NCBI GenBank assembly: GCA_964495805.1 | Contig: CAZBWV010000013.1 | Span: forward strand, 1-51,546 | Reading direction: 5' to 3' | Origin: JALXCH01 sp964495805 | GTDB taxonomy: Bacteria > Calditrichota > Calditrichia > RBG-13-44-9 | Length of the DNA: 51,546 nt | Shown: piece by piece, positions 8,591 through 17,061 of the stretch | Numbering within the stretch: position 1 is the first letter of the stretch | Layout of the letters: each line of letters begins with the position of its first letter | Position numbers and translations under genes: made by a program | The notes under the pieces: model-generated | Database searches by the model: none | Seen by the model: the letters and a program-made list of their open reading frames with translations, nothing else | Told to the model about the DNA's origin: nothing

Positions 8591-10759
8591 TTAAATTTTC
8601 ATGCTCAGCTTCACCCGCCCCCGTTCCAGGTCCACACCGATGACCTTTACGGAAATCACATCACCCACCGCCACTACTTTATGGGGGTCTTTGACGTACT
8701 TTTCCCCCATCTCACTCACATGTACCAGCCCATCTCGCTTGATGCCAATGTCCACAAATGCGCCGAAATCCACCACATTGCGCACCGTACCCTTCAGAAT
8801 CATCCCTTCTCGCAAATCTTCAATTTTCAGCACGTCGCTTTTGAAGATGGGTTTGGGCATCTCATCTCGTGGATCGCGTCCTGGTTTTTCCAGGTTAGCC
8901 AGGATATCTTCCAGCGTGGGTTCTCCCACTCCAATTTCTTCGGCCAGGGTAGCCAGGTCTATTTTTTGCTTACGGATTTCCGCCGGGAGCTCCCGCCATC
9001 GGGCCGGGCGGTCCAGCACCTGAAATTTTTCCAGCAGGCGGTGGGTGGCCTGGTAGGATTCGGGATGGATGGAGGTGTTATCCAGAGGATTGTCGCCATC
9101 CGGGATGCGTAGAAAGCCGGCTGACTGCTGAAAGGCGATGTCGCCGATGCCCGGAACCTTCTTCAGCTCTTCCCGATTGCGGAATTTGCCGTGTTCATCC
9201 CGGTACTTCACGATGTTCTCAGCCGTGCGAGCGGTGAGTCCCGATACGTACTTGAGCAGACTGGCCGAAGCCGTGTTCAGGTCCACACCCACCAGGTTCA
9301 CCGCGCTTTCCACCACCTGATTCAGCGCTTCGCTCAGCTTCTTCTGGTTCACATCGTGCTGGTAGAGTCCCACCCCGATGCTCTTGGGATCAATTTTCAC
9401 CAGTTCGGCCAGCGGGTCCAGCAACCGCCGGGCAATGGAGATGTTCCCGCGCATGCTGGCTTCCAGGTCCGGGAATTCTTTGCGGGCGATTGGCGATGCG
9501 GAATAAACCGAAGCGCCTGCCTCATTCACAATCACATAATGGACCTTTTTCCCTCCGGCTTCTTTGATTTCGCCGATCAGATCCGCTACAAGCATTTCCG
9601 TTTCCCGCGATGCGGTGCCGTTGCCGATGGCAATAACATCCACCTGATATTTGTCAATCAGCCGTCGCAGGGTGGTCTTTGCTTCGAATACCTTATTGTG
9701 TGGAGGATGGGGAAAGATGGTATCACCTTCCAGATATTTGCCGGTTTCGTCAATCACTGCTACCTTGCAACCGGTGCGGTAGCCGGGGTCGATGCCCATG
9801 ATGATTTTATCCCGCACCGGCGGCTGTAACAGCAAGTTCTTCAGGTTTTTGGCAAACACCCGGATGGCATGCTCTTCTGCCGCTTCGGTCAGTTCGTGGC
9901 GGACTTCCCGCTCGATGCTGGGAGCAATCAGCCGTTTGTAAGCATCGGCAATGGCAATTTCCATTTGTTCGTAAAATGCTGAATCGCGATTCTTTATGTA
10001 AAGCTTACGGATTTCGTCCAGCATGGCATTCTCGTCCACATCGATGTACACCCGCAGGAACTCTTCCTTCTCCCCACGGTTGATGGCCAGGATGCGGTGC
10101 GGTACCAGATGTTTGATGGGTTCGCGAAAATCGTAGTAGAGCTCGTACTCGGACTGCACCTCTCCCTTTTTTGCTTCACTGCACAGAAATCCCGTGCGGC
10201 GGGTTTTTTCGCGGATGGCTTTGCGCACTTCCGCATCGTCCGAGATGACTTCCGCTACAATGTCCCGCGCTCCGGCCAGCGCTTCTTCGGCGGTTTCCAC
10301 GCCTTTTTTGGGGTCCACGAACTGGTTGGCACATTCCAGTGGATCGCGGTTCTCAATTTCCTGGTCCAGCATCAATTGCGCCAGCGGTTCCAGACCCCTC
10401 TCGCGGGCAATGGTGGCACGTGTTCGCTTTTTGGGGCGGTAGGGAAGGTAAAGGTCTTCCACCTCCTGCAGTTTCAGCGACGCTTTGATTTTTTGCTCCA
10501 GTTCCGGAGTCAACTTTCCCTGTTCTTCAATGGATTTCAGGATGGTGGCTTTGCGCTCCTCTAACATGCGCAGGTATTTAATGCGCTCCTCAATGGCACG
10601 AATCTGTTCCTCGTCCAACTTGCCGGTGGCTTCCTTTCGGTACCGCGCAATGAATGGCACCGTGTTTCCGGTGTCTAACAGTTCCACCGTGTTGGCCACC
10701 TGGAAGGCTTTCAGGTTCAGTTCCCGGGCAATTAATATGTAGAAATCTTTTTCAGTCAT
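8591..10759 (-). CDS. tex: Tex family transcription accessory / RNA-binding protein
   Basis: Cytoplasmic nucleic-acid-binding protein of 722 aa, near the usual length of about 720-780. In order: the N-terminal helical Tex region with TVPFIARYRKEATGKLDEEQI, a YqgF/RNase H-like domain (IMGIDPGYRTGCKVAVID and following), tandem helix-hairpin-helix motifs (NTASASLLKYVSGL, LKKVPGIGDIAFQQSAGFLRI) and a C-terminal S1 RNA-binding domain (GMILKGTVRNVVDFGAFVDIG to the end). The start at 10759 follows AAAGG by about 9 nt and gives MTEKDF, the usual kind of N-terminus; a TTG 17 codons upstream is less likely. It is transcribed alone. Confidence 0.96.
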   Translation of the reverse strand: MTEKDFYILIARELNLKAFQVANTVELLDTGNTVPFIARYRKEATGKLDEEQIRAIEERIKYLRMLEERKATILKSIEEQGKLTPELEQKIKASLKLQEVEDLYLPYRPKKRTRATIARERGLEPLAQLMLDQEIENRDPLECANQFVDPKKGVETAEEALAGARDIVAEVISDDAEVRKAIREKTRRTGFLCSEAKKGEVQSEYELYYDFREPIKHLVPHRILAINRGEKEEFLRVYIDVDENAMLDEIRKLYIKNRDSAFYEQMEIAIADAYKRLIAPSIEREVRHELTEAAEEHAIRVFAKNLKNLLLQPPVRDKIIMGIDPGYRTGCKVAVIDETGKYLEGDTIFPHPPHNKVFEAKTTLRRLIDKYQVDVIAIGNGTASRETEMLVADLIGEIKEAGGKKVHYVIVNEAGASVYSASPIARKEFPDLEASMRGNISIARRLLDPLAELVKIDPKSIGVGLYQHDVNQKKLSEALNQVVESAVNLVGVDLNTASASLLKYVSGLTARTAENIVKYRDEHGKFRNREELKKVPGIGDIAFQQSAGFLRIPDGDNPLDNTSIHPESYQATHRLLEKFQVLDRPARWRELPAEIRKQKIDLATLAEEIGVGEPTLEDILANLEKPGRDPRDEMPKPIFKSDVLKIEDLREGMILKGTVRNVVDFGAFVDIGIKRDGLVHVSEMGEKYVKDPHKVVAVGDVISVKVIGVDLERGRVKLSMKI

Positions 10760-11172
10760 GGATTGTGACCTTTCTGTTACATCCTGAACGGGAGCAAAGT
10801 TAACAAGCAAAGGATAGAATGGAAAACGGAAAAATGGAAAAATTGTCGAATGGAAGGCCGCCCTGAAGGAAATTTCGGCTTCTACTCCTGCTCGTTGCGG
10901 AAGTTTTGGAGCAGGAGAATCGGGGTAAAGATAAAACTCGATGAGGTTGATGCGTTCATTCAGTTGTTTCAGAGCGAGATCCAGGCGGGTAGCGAGAAGT
11001 GGAGAATCTTCGGATCTCCTGTTAACTTCGCTGCCGCTCCGCCCGGGGCGACGGGAGGCAACAGCACCGCACGAAGTTTTTTTAACGATAGAATGAACCG
11101 GATTTAGAAAACCTCTACCACCAGGGATAAGTTGAGCTCAGGCTCCCAATTCATTGGGCGTGCCGTGTTGTA
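10760..11172. other. 413-bp intergenic region upstream of tex
   Basis: No gene I can support. On the minus strand the frame of tex stays open for over 100 codons upstream, yet has no ATG or GTG and only one TTG. It includes segments that look protein-like (ATRLDLALKQLNERINLIEF). Another minus-strand frame starts at an ATG near 11154 and ends after LNLSLVVEVF. On the plus strand, AACTTCG...CGAAGTT followed by a T-run (about 11025-11087) could act as a long-loop terminator-like structure. The mixture suggests a decayed gene or a dispersed intergenic repeat. Confidence 0.4.
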
Positions 11173-11655
11173 TCACATGGTGCGCTGAATTACCTGCCTG
11201 TCGGCTCGCAGCAGGTAAGTCTTCCCGGTAGCATCCTGAACTTCTGCCACCACGGTAACTTCCTTTCCGGGTTCCCACCCGGGACCATTACGAAGGGAGC
11301 GTTCCAGTTGGGTGGCGGTACTTCCTGGTGTATCGTGTTCCGGTACAGTCTCCCACACTTCCTGGTCGCGGAGAACCCACACCCGGGTAATTTGCAGTCC
11401 CGAAGGGAGGGGCTTGCCCTGAGGATTGCGCAATTTAACCACACCCTGCAGGGGACGACCACCGGGAGGGGACATGGGCATGAAATCGCGCCACAGGTAG
11501 GTCTCCAGCACCAGTTCGGTTCCCCCAATTGTAATTTGCTCAGGAGCCTGCCGAAGTTGCTCCAGGCTTGGCTTTTGCGGCTTTTTCCCGAACGTCCAGC
11601 CAGAGGTGATCATTACCAGTATGATCAGCACAATAGGTACAGCCCGAATCCGCAT
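11173..11655 (-). CDS. Small exported protein of unknown function
   Basis: A 160-aa protein with an N-terminal signal peptide (MRIRAVPIVLIILVMITSGW, cleavage probably near residue 22-24). The mature part has beta-rich character and proline/glycine turns (PMSPPGGRPLQGVVKLRNPQ). Its alternating strands (LVLETYLWRDF, ITRVWVLRDQEVWETV, EVTVVAEVQDATGKTYLLRA) resemble an Ig-like beta sandwich. I recognise no named family. The frame is open to 11883, but the ATG at 11655 follows GGAG by 6 nt and begins the signal peptide. A DUF2914-type membrane protein lies upstream on the same strand, 456 nt away, so cotranscription is uncertain. Confidence 0.75.
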   Translation of the reverse strand: MRIRAVPIVLIILVMITSGWTFGKKPQKPSLEQLRQAPEQITIGGTELVLETYLWRDFMPMSPPGGRPLQGVVKLRNPQGKPLPSGLQITRVWVLRDQEVWETVPEHDTPGSTATQLERSLRNGPGWEPGKEVTVVAEVQDATGKTYLLRADRQVIQRTM

Positions 11656-12111
11656 ATTTTCTCCTTTTTCAGATTGACTTTCTCTTTTTTTACGCAAAAA
11701 GCTCAGAAAGTTCAAGGAAAGAAATATAAAGAGATATAAATTGGGATGACTAAAAAGTAAAATACAATGCAATGATTCACATGATTCAGCAAATTTCGAA
11801 TTATGTTTATTCTGGTAGGAATCATCAGACGTTCTTTTTTGCCTTTTCGCCACCCCCTGAATGTTTATTGGGTACTGTGCCATTAACCTTACCGTTTTTT
11901 ATCTATGAGAAAGAAAAATTCCGGGTTTTCCGAATTCCCTCACAGAGCTCATACTGTTCGTGGAGCTTCAAGGTCCGCAATGCTCTGTGCGTTTGATGCG
12001 CTTATGCCCGATCTCCCCAATCCCCCTATTTCCCCTATCTCCCCTATATCCCTTATCTCCCTTATCTCCCTTTATTCCCCCCATTCTCTTCCTCCCAGGC
12101 ACTTCCTTTTT
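11656..12111. other. 456-bp intergenic region with AT-rich leader and repeat tract
   Basis: Between the small exported protein gene and the DUF2914-type gene. The part nearest 11656 is AT-rich and should hold the promoter of the small gene, but no hexamer pair stands out. The part nearest 12111 contains a pyrimidine-rich 9-bp tandem repeat (separate entry). Short frames here are low-complexity translations of that tract. Confidence 0.5.
12021..12080 (-). repeat. 9-bp tandem repeat with G-quadruplex potential
   Basis: Five consecutive 9-bp units on the plus strand at 12031-12075: TCCCCTATC, TCCCCTATA, TCCCTTATC, TCCCTTATC, TCCCTTTAT. Similar sequence lies on both sides. The minus strand, which is the sense strand of the gene ending at 12112, reads as at least five runs of three or more G separated by about 6 nt, satisfying the G3N1-7 G-quadruplex pattern. 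Confidence 0.85.
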
Positions 12112-13242
12112 CTACCGTACAATCTCCTTCCACCGGCTGATGGGTTCCCGGGCTGGCTGAATGCGAAAACGAATTCTGCCCAGAATTTTCCCCTGTGCAG
12201 TAATGACCTGGACACGCCATTTCCCCGGATGCAGGTGTCGTTTAAAGGTGTAACCCCGATATCCACCTTCACGGCCGCCCCGGATTTCGAACTGCAATTG
12301 ATCGGTGGTTAACCAGCGCTCCTGCTCTTCGTCGTAGTGTTCCCACACGTGTTGAATCTGTGTGCGTAAACGGGTGGGAGCAAAAATAGCCGTAAAACAA
12401 AAAGCCGTATCGCCCTGGGTATAGTAAAAAGGATTTTCCCATTTCTTAAAAATCTGGTACCACTCCGGTTGGGCAAATCGCAGGTGATACTGCTCACCCT
12501 CCCGATGCACGTGGTGGTAAATTCCGGCGAATTTCAGGGAAAGGGGTACCGGGGGAATAAGATTCAGCAGATAAAAGAGAACCATCAGCAGGTAAATGCT
12601 TCCAACCATACCGAAGAGCTGTTTGAGTTGGTGCAAAGGGAAGAGTTTCCAGCGATGGAATAGCAAATACAGAAGCACGACCATTACGGCTATGCTGAGC
12701 AAAAGACTGAGGAAAAAAATGCCCGTGCCCATTCGATGAAGGACCACCGGCAGAAAAAAGATGAAAAAGGAAAGCGTAACCAGCGCATATAAAGCCATTT
12801 GCAGAAAAAGATTGGTGAGCCGTTTCTCTAAAAATTCGTTGGCTACAAGTAACACCACTAACAGCCCGATAAACAACCAGTCCTTGCTCAGGGAGGCGCT
12901 ATGAAAATAGAACACCACGTAGCTGCTGAACAATCCGCCCAGAAAAAATTGAATACCAGCCGGATAGTATTCCTGGTATTTCAGAATTAGCTTTCGGGTG
13001 ATTTTTCCCTGTTCAATCAGATGCACCAGCACCATCAGCACGCCCACTAAAATCAGGTAGAGGAGCAAAATCAGATTGTCGGACATTCGGTCGATGCGGG
13101 TCAGGGTCAGGCTATCCCACAAAAATCCCCCGACAAATGATATGACCGGTATGTATTTCCGATAGCGCTGGTAAAGGGTCTGTCCGCGTCGGACAACCGA
13201 ATGTTGGGTTATTTTTTCTCGAAGACGGTTTGTTTTGCGCAT
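12112..13242 (-). CDS. DUF2914-type polytopic membrane protein
   Basis: A 376-aa inner-membrane protein with a basic N-terminus, about eight hydrophobic helices between residues 30 and 240 (for example NLILLLYLILVGVLMVLVHL and GIFFLSLLLSIAVMVVLLYL), and a C-terminal soluble domain of about 130 aa. That domain ends GGYRGYTFKRHLHPGKWRV followed by a strand leading to GKILGRIRF, the pattern I associate with DUF2914. It also has VWEHYDEEQERWLTTDQLQFEI. The function of this family is unknown; the C-terminal domain resembles an extracytoplasmic beta domain. The start at 13242 has no strong ribosome-binding site. Downstream of the stop lies the G-rich tandem repeat. Confidence 0.8.
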   Translation of the reverse strand: MRKTNRLREKITQHSVVRRGQTLYQRYRKYIPVISFVGGFLWDSLTLTRIDRMSDNLILLLYLILVGVLMVLVHLIEQGKITRKLILKYQEYYPAGIQFFLGGLFSSYVVFYFHSASLSKDWLFIGLLVVLLVANEFLEKRLTNLFLQMALYALVTLSFFIFFLPVVLHRMGTGIFFLSLLLSIAVMVVLLYLLFHRWKLFPLHQLKQLFGMVGSIYLLMVLFYLLNLIPPVPLSLKFAGIYHHVHREGEQYHLRFAQPEWYQIFKKWENPFYYTQGDTAFCFTAIFAPTRLRTQIQHVWEHYDEEQERWLTTDQLQFEIRGGREGGYRGYTFKRHLHPGKWRVQVITAQGKILGRIRFRIQPAREPISRWKEIVR

Positions 13243-13362
13243 TGTGCTGCTATTTTGTTAAAATTCCGGGTGCAACCCATTTCAATAGGAACAAGACGGG
13301 TACTGGACTGGCGCGGTCATGTGTTTTGCATCGTTTTTTTTGCACGGCTAACGGTGGCATCG

Positions 13363-14709
13363 CTATAGGGATTTTCGCTGAATCGCCACGTAATATTCCC
13401 CGCTGGCGCGGTAAATTTTCAGAAAGATGATGGATTCCGGTTGTTCCACCGCCTTCCGATAAAGTTTTTTGAAGGAGCTCAGGCTGGTGACCGCCTGGCC
13501 ATTGATGGTGCGAATCACATCGCCGATGCGTACCCCGCTCTGGTAGGCCAGTTCACCCCGCTTGACTCCGGACACGAACACACCGTGGTAGTCGGGTAGT
13601 TTTTGCATTTCAAAAATATGACGCGTAAGGTTTTTAACCACCATCCCCACTTCCGGACATTCGAACTCCGGTTGTCGGACAAATGGTTCCGGTTGGGTTT
13701 TCAGGCGAACTGTATGGGTTTTTCCCTTTCGCCAGATGGTGAGCTTCACCGTCTGCCCGATGGGCAAATCGCTAATGATTTTGCGCACAGCAGGCAGGTC
13801 TTCGGTGTATTCCGCGTGGACCGGTTGTTCGTTAATGCTCACCAGAACATCACCCGGTTGGATGTTGGAGCGGCTGGCTGGCGAAAAGGGATCTACGCTG
13901 GCAATAAGCGCTCCCTGCAGATGGGGTAGTCCCAGATATTCCCGGAAATCTTTGATGGGTTGCAGAACCAACCCCAGCCAGCTGCGCTGAATTTTCTTCT
14001 CCTGAAGCAGTTTGCGGGCAATTTCCCGCGCCAGATTAATGGGGATGGCAAAACCCAGATTTTCCGCCAGCATCACTCCACGCGCATTGATGCCTATTAC
14101 TCTGCCCCGAAGATCAATCAGCGGACCGCCGCTGTTGCCCGGATTGATCGCCGCATCGGTTTGAATCCATAAATTGTACGGCGAAATCATGTCTCCTTGA
14201 TCTTTAAAATACCGGTCGATGGAACTGACCACACCCATACTCAGGCTGCGGGAGAGTCCCAGCGGACTGCCCAGCGCCAGCACAATTTGCCCCACCTGTA
14301 AACTGTCCGAATTACCTAACGGTGCGTAGGGCAGAGGGGTGTTTCCCCAATCGCTCAAATCCAGTTGTAACACGGCAATGTCCGTAGAAGGGTCTGTGCC
14401 CACCACCCGTGCGGAGAGCTTGCGCTTGTTAGAAAGTGTGCAGGTGACTTTCTCCGCATTTTCCACCACGTGATTATTGGTGAGTACGTATCCCTCCGGC
14501 GAAAAGATAAATCCGCTGCCGGTAACCAGTGTGTGGCGTTTCTCTCCGGTCGTGTAAAAGCTGACCACCGGTTCAATATGCACCAGGGCAGGCATTACTC
14601 TGTCCCGGGCGCTTAAAATCTGGCTTTGCAGGTCATCGCCCGCCTGCACCAGCTGGCTCAGCATAAATATCCCGGCCAGTACATGGAACCAGAAAATTTT
14701 CGCTCTCAT
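13363..14709 (-). CDS. htrA: HtrA/DegP-type periplasmic serine protease with two PDZ domains
   Basis: Exported envelope-quality-control protease of 448 aa. Signal peptide 1-23 (cleavage after VQA). The trypsin-like domain (about 28-235) carries the full triad: H80 (TNNHVV), D110 (STDIAVL) and S193 (GNSGGP). PDZ1 is at about 245-340 (WLGLVLQPI, GALIASVDPFSPASRSNIQPGDVLVSI) and PDZ2 at about 350-440 (GVFVSGVKRGELAYQSGVRIGDVIRTI). The length fits the DegP/DegQ/DegS group. It stands alone on the minus strand, divergent from the rRNA methyltransferase gene. The 188-bp spacer contains a 10-bp inverted repeat with an extra half-site and a small hairpin, suggesting regulated expression. Confidence 0.95.
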   Translation of the reverse strand: MRAKIFWFHVLAGIFMLSQLVQAGDDLQSQILSARDRVMPALVHIEPVVSFYTTGEKRHTLVTGSGFIFSPEGYVLTNNHVVENAEKVTCTLSNKRKLSARVVGTDPSTDIAVLQLDLSDWGNTPLPYAPLGNSDSLQVGQIVLALGSPLGLSRSLSMGVVSSIDRYFKDQGDMISPYNLWIQTDAAINPGNSGGPLIDLRGRVIGINARGVMLAENLGFAIPINLAREIARKLLQEKKIQRSWLGLVLQPIKDFREYLGLPHLQGALIASVDPFSPASRSNIQPGDVLVSINEQPVHAEYTEDLPAVRKIISDLPIGQTVKLTIWRKGKTHTVRLKTQPEPFVRQPEFECPEVGMVVKNLTRHIFEMQKLPDYHGVFVSGVKRGELAYQSGVRIGDVIRTINGQAVTSLSSFKKLYRKAVEQPESIIFLKIYRASGEYYVAIQRKSL

Positions 14710-14729
14710 AACGTCGTCCGGTTTTGTGG

Positions 14730-14815
14730 TTCGGTTATTTCAGGCATTTTTCGGTTGCTCCGGGCGATTCCCCGGACACCGATATATTCGCAAATCGAAA
14801 TATAACAACCGAAAA
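14730..14815. repeat. Inverted and direct TTCGGTT half-sites between htrA and rlmI
   Basis: TTTTCGGTTG (14748-14757) and its exact complement CAACCGAAAA (14806-14815), 48 nt apart. A direct near-copy TTCGGTTA lies at 14730-14737. Between the arms is a perfect 6-bp hairpin, TCCGGG-6 nt-CCCGGA (14759-14776). The position in a divergent promoter region suggests binding sites for a regulator; this is inferred. Confidence 0.5.
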
Positions 14816-14842
14816 CGCGCGATGCTATTCTTTTACCACTGC

Positions 14843-14870
14843 TTGCATTAGCGCCGGTTTGGTTTATATT
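14843..14870 (+). promoter_or_regulatory. Candidate promoter for the rlmI-like gene
   Basis: TTGCAT (14843-14848), 16 nt, then TATATT (14865-14870), 27 nt before the ATG at 14898. Good match to sigma-70 consensus. Confidence 0.5.
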
Positions 14871-14897
14871 TAGGGCGAAAAAAACGGAGAGCAGGGA

Positions 14898-16085
14898 ATG
14901 TCCGATTTTGAGAATAAAGCAGCCAGAGTGGTATTAAAAAAAGGCCGGGCCAGGTCAGTGAACAACTTCCACCCCTGGATTTTCAGCGGGGCGGTGGATC
15001 GCATTGAAGGTGAGTTCACTCCCGGCGATATTGTGACTGTGGTTTCGTACGATGGAAAATTTCAGGCCAAAGGATTTGTTAATCCGCTGTCGCAAATTGT
15101 GGTGCGACTGCTGTCCTTTCGGGACGAACCCATCGATGACGATTTCTTCCGGAAACGGTTGCAACAGGCGATGGCGTTTCGCCAGCAAATGGTGGAACCG
15201 CACACCAACGCCTACCGGCTGGTACATGGGGATGGCGATCTGATCTCCGGGCTGGTGGTGGATCGCTACGACCGGGCGGTGGTGATTCAGCTGGTCTCGC
15301 GGGGAGTGAGCCGTTTGCGGGATAAGTGGGTGGAGTGGATCGGCGAATTGCTCCGTCCGGAGGTGATTGTGGAACGGAGCGAAACCATGGGAATGGAGCG
15401 GGAAGGATTGACTCCCATCCGGCAAATCCTGTACGGAAATCTGGACGGCCCGGTGGAGATTGTGGAAAATGGAGTTCGGTTTCTGGTGGATTTGTGGGAA
15501 GGGCAGAAGACCGGTTTTTTTCTGGATCAGCGGGATAATCGGCAGCGCATGGCACAATTGGCAGCGGGTAAACGCATGTTAAATTGTTTCTCGTACACCG
15601 GTGGTTTTAGCGTAGCCGCCGCACTCAAAGGGGCTCAAACGGTTTCGGTGGAAATTAGTGAAACCGCTCAGCAAATTGCCCGGGAGAATTTTCGTCTGAA
15701 CGGCCTGAATCCCGATGACCATCAGTTTGTCAACGCAAATGTGTTTGAATATTTGCGAACACTCGACGAATCGTTTGAGGTGATTGTGCTGGACCCACCG
15801 GCTTTTGTGAAGAAAAAAGCCAATCTCACCAAAGGCGCCCGGGGATATAAAGATATCAATCGGCTGGCCATGGAGAAAATTGCTCCAGATGGTCTGTTAC
15901 TCTCGTGCAGTTGCTCCCATTATGTGGACTGGGACCTGTTCCAGAAAATTTTATTTTCCGCTGCGCGGGAGAGCGGTCGGCAGGTGCAAATTATCGGCCG
16001 TTTCGGGCAACCTCCCGATCATGCCATTAACATTTATCATCCGGAAAGCGAGTATCTGAAATCCTTTCTGCTACGGGTAATTTAG
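14898..16085 (+). CDS. rlmI: Class I SAM-dependent 23S rRNA methyltransferase, RlmI family
   Basis: A 395-aa cytoplasmic RNA methyltransferase, almost exactly the length of E. coli RlmI, which methylates a 23S rRNA cytosine at C5. An N-terminal PUA domain (about 10-80, ARSVNNFHPWIFSGAV) binds RNA. The catalytic Rossmann domain has the SAM-binding motif LNCFSYTGGFSVAAA, the acidic VEISETA, the VLDPPAFVKKK motif and LLSCSCSHYV with candidate catalytic cysteines. The ATG follows GGAGAGCAGGGA closely. It is convergent with the YbaK-like gene, with 18 nt between stops. The exact target nucleotide is inferred from the family only. Confidence 0.9.
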   Translation: MSDFENKAARVVLKKGRARSVNNFHPWIFSGAVDRIEGEFTPGDIVTVVSYDGKFQAKGFVNPLSQIVVRLLSFRDEPIDDDFFRKRLQQAMAFRQQMVEPHTNAYRLVHGDGDLISGLVVDRYDRAVVIQLVSRGVSRLRDKWVEWIGELLRPEVIVERSETMGMEREGLTPIRQILYGNLDGPVEIVENGVRFLVDLWEGQKTGFFLDQRDNRQRMAQLAAGKRMLNCFSYTGGFSVAAALKGAQTVSVEISETAQQIARENFRLNGLNPDDHQFVNANVFEYLRTLDESFEVIVLDPPAFVKKKANLTKGARGYKDINRLAMEKIAPDGLLLSCSCSHYVDWDLFQKILFSAARESGRQVQIIGRFGQPPDHAINIYHPESEYLKSFLLRVI

Positions 16086-16103
16086 TCGGAAAAAGCAAGC
16101 CGG

Positions 16104-16574
16104 TTAAATGTGTTCGGCGAACGTCCCGATAATCGGTTCAGTCAGCCGTTCGTAATCGGGGTATTTCATTTTAATGACTTCGGAATGAGTCGTAGCGTTG
16201 AAGCAGATGTCTTCGTTTCGGGTCAGAGACGAGTCCACATATGTGGGGAGCTCGTAAATTCTGCCGATGGCTGGCATGGCACCAATCTCGCAACCCGGGA
16301 ACAATTTTTCGAATTCCTCCTCAGTCGCCATTTCTACCTCATGGGCGTGAGCTACCTGTTTGAACAGGTCCAGATTAATCCGGTGGGTGGCGGGGAGAAC
16401 AGCCATCACGAATTTCCCGTCCGCCTTCAGGATGACTGTTTTGGCGAACGATTTGCCCGGCACATGCAAAATGGCAGCAATTTCCTGGGCGGTGTAAGCT
16501 TTGGAGTGAATCATGGTGACGTACTTGATGTGGTTCTCGTCCAGGAAGTCTTTCAAACGTTTTTTCAGGGGCAT
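16104..16574 (-). CDS. YbaK/ProX-type aminoacyl-tRNA deacylase
   Basis: A 156-aa single-domain protein of the YbaK/ProX superfamily that hydrolyses mischarged aminoacyl-tRNAs in trans. It has the N-terminal helix and strand (LKDFLDENHIKYVTMIHS), the conserved Lys at position 45 (GKSFAKTVILKADGK), the LPATHRINLDLFKQ strand-helix, and FPGCEIGAMPAIG followed by LPTYVDSSL, which line the active-site pocket. Specificity (Cys-, Ala- or other tRNA) cannot be read from the sequence. The start has a good GGAG site 5 nt upstream. It is monocistronic by position. Confidence 0.9.
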   Translation of the reverse strand: MPLKKRLKDFLDENHIKYVTMIHSKAYTAQEIAAILHVPGKSFAKTVILKADGKFVMAVLPATHRINLDLFKQVAHAHEVEMATEEEFEKLFPGCEIGAMPAIGRIYELPTYVDSSLTRNEDICFNATTHSEVIKMKYPDYERLTEPIIGTFAEHI

Positions 16575-17061
16575 GATTGCTCCTTTCTTGTTTTATGAAA
16601 CCCTGCGTTGAAGTTCGAAATCTATGTATTAGTTACAAAAAATTCAGAAATATTTCAAGAGGTGAAGCCGGGAAAATTTTTCGTTCGGCGCATATTTTCT
16701 GGCTGCAATCTCTTTTTTATTATACCGTTTCGGTCATGTCCGGTTCAATTCTCTTAAATGAGCCAAATTCTGGAAGATTCCATCCCGGTTCTCCCTAATA
16801 AATGAATAGTTCACCTCATAAATCTATGACGGAAGTTGAAATCAGCGAGAAATTTAAAAAAAAGCAAATTTTTTGTAACCCGGGCGCCTCTGATGCGTCC
16901 ATTCATAAGATTTGTACAGAAAAATAGAGTGGGTGGCCCAGAAGTCGGACGGGAATATTTTTCGGTTGACAAAATTTTAAAACCCTTTATATTATATTTC
17001 TGGGAACTGTCGATTTATTTCAGAGTAAATGCACATGATGAACCAATACAGGAGGGAATCG
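16575..17061. other. 487-bp divergent intergenic region
   Basis: Between the YbaK-like gene (minus) and the zinc protein gene (plus). It holds a near-consensus promoter at 16966-16995 and, further upstream, TGTAAC (16874-16879)-N16-CGTC (16896-16899), which resembles an ECF-sigma promoter. No RNA gene or small protein is recognised. Confidence 0.5.
16966..16995 (+). promoter_or_regulatory. Strong sigma-70-type promoter for the zinc protein gene
   Basis: Exact TTGACA (16966-16971), followed after 16 nt by TATATT (16988-16993) or after 18 nt by TATTAT (16990-16995). The gene starts 66 nt further on. This is the best promoter match in the window. Confidence 0.7.

Noticed and set aside
8222..8643. 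Short frames on both strands between the ferritin-like gene and tex
   Set aside because: They overlap the flanking genes, have no ribosome-binding site and no recognisable protein pattern.
10850..11107. 85-codon plus-strand frame upstream of tex
   Set aside because: No ribosome-binding site, and the composition fits the opposite strand better; treated with the unexplained intergenic region.
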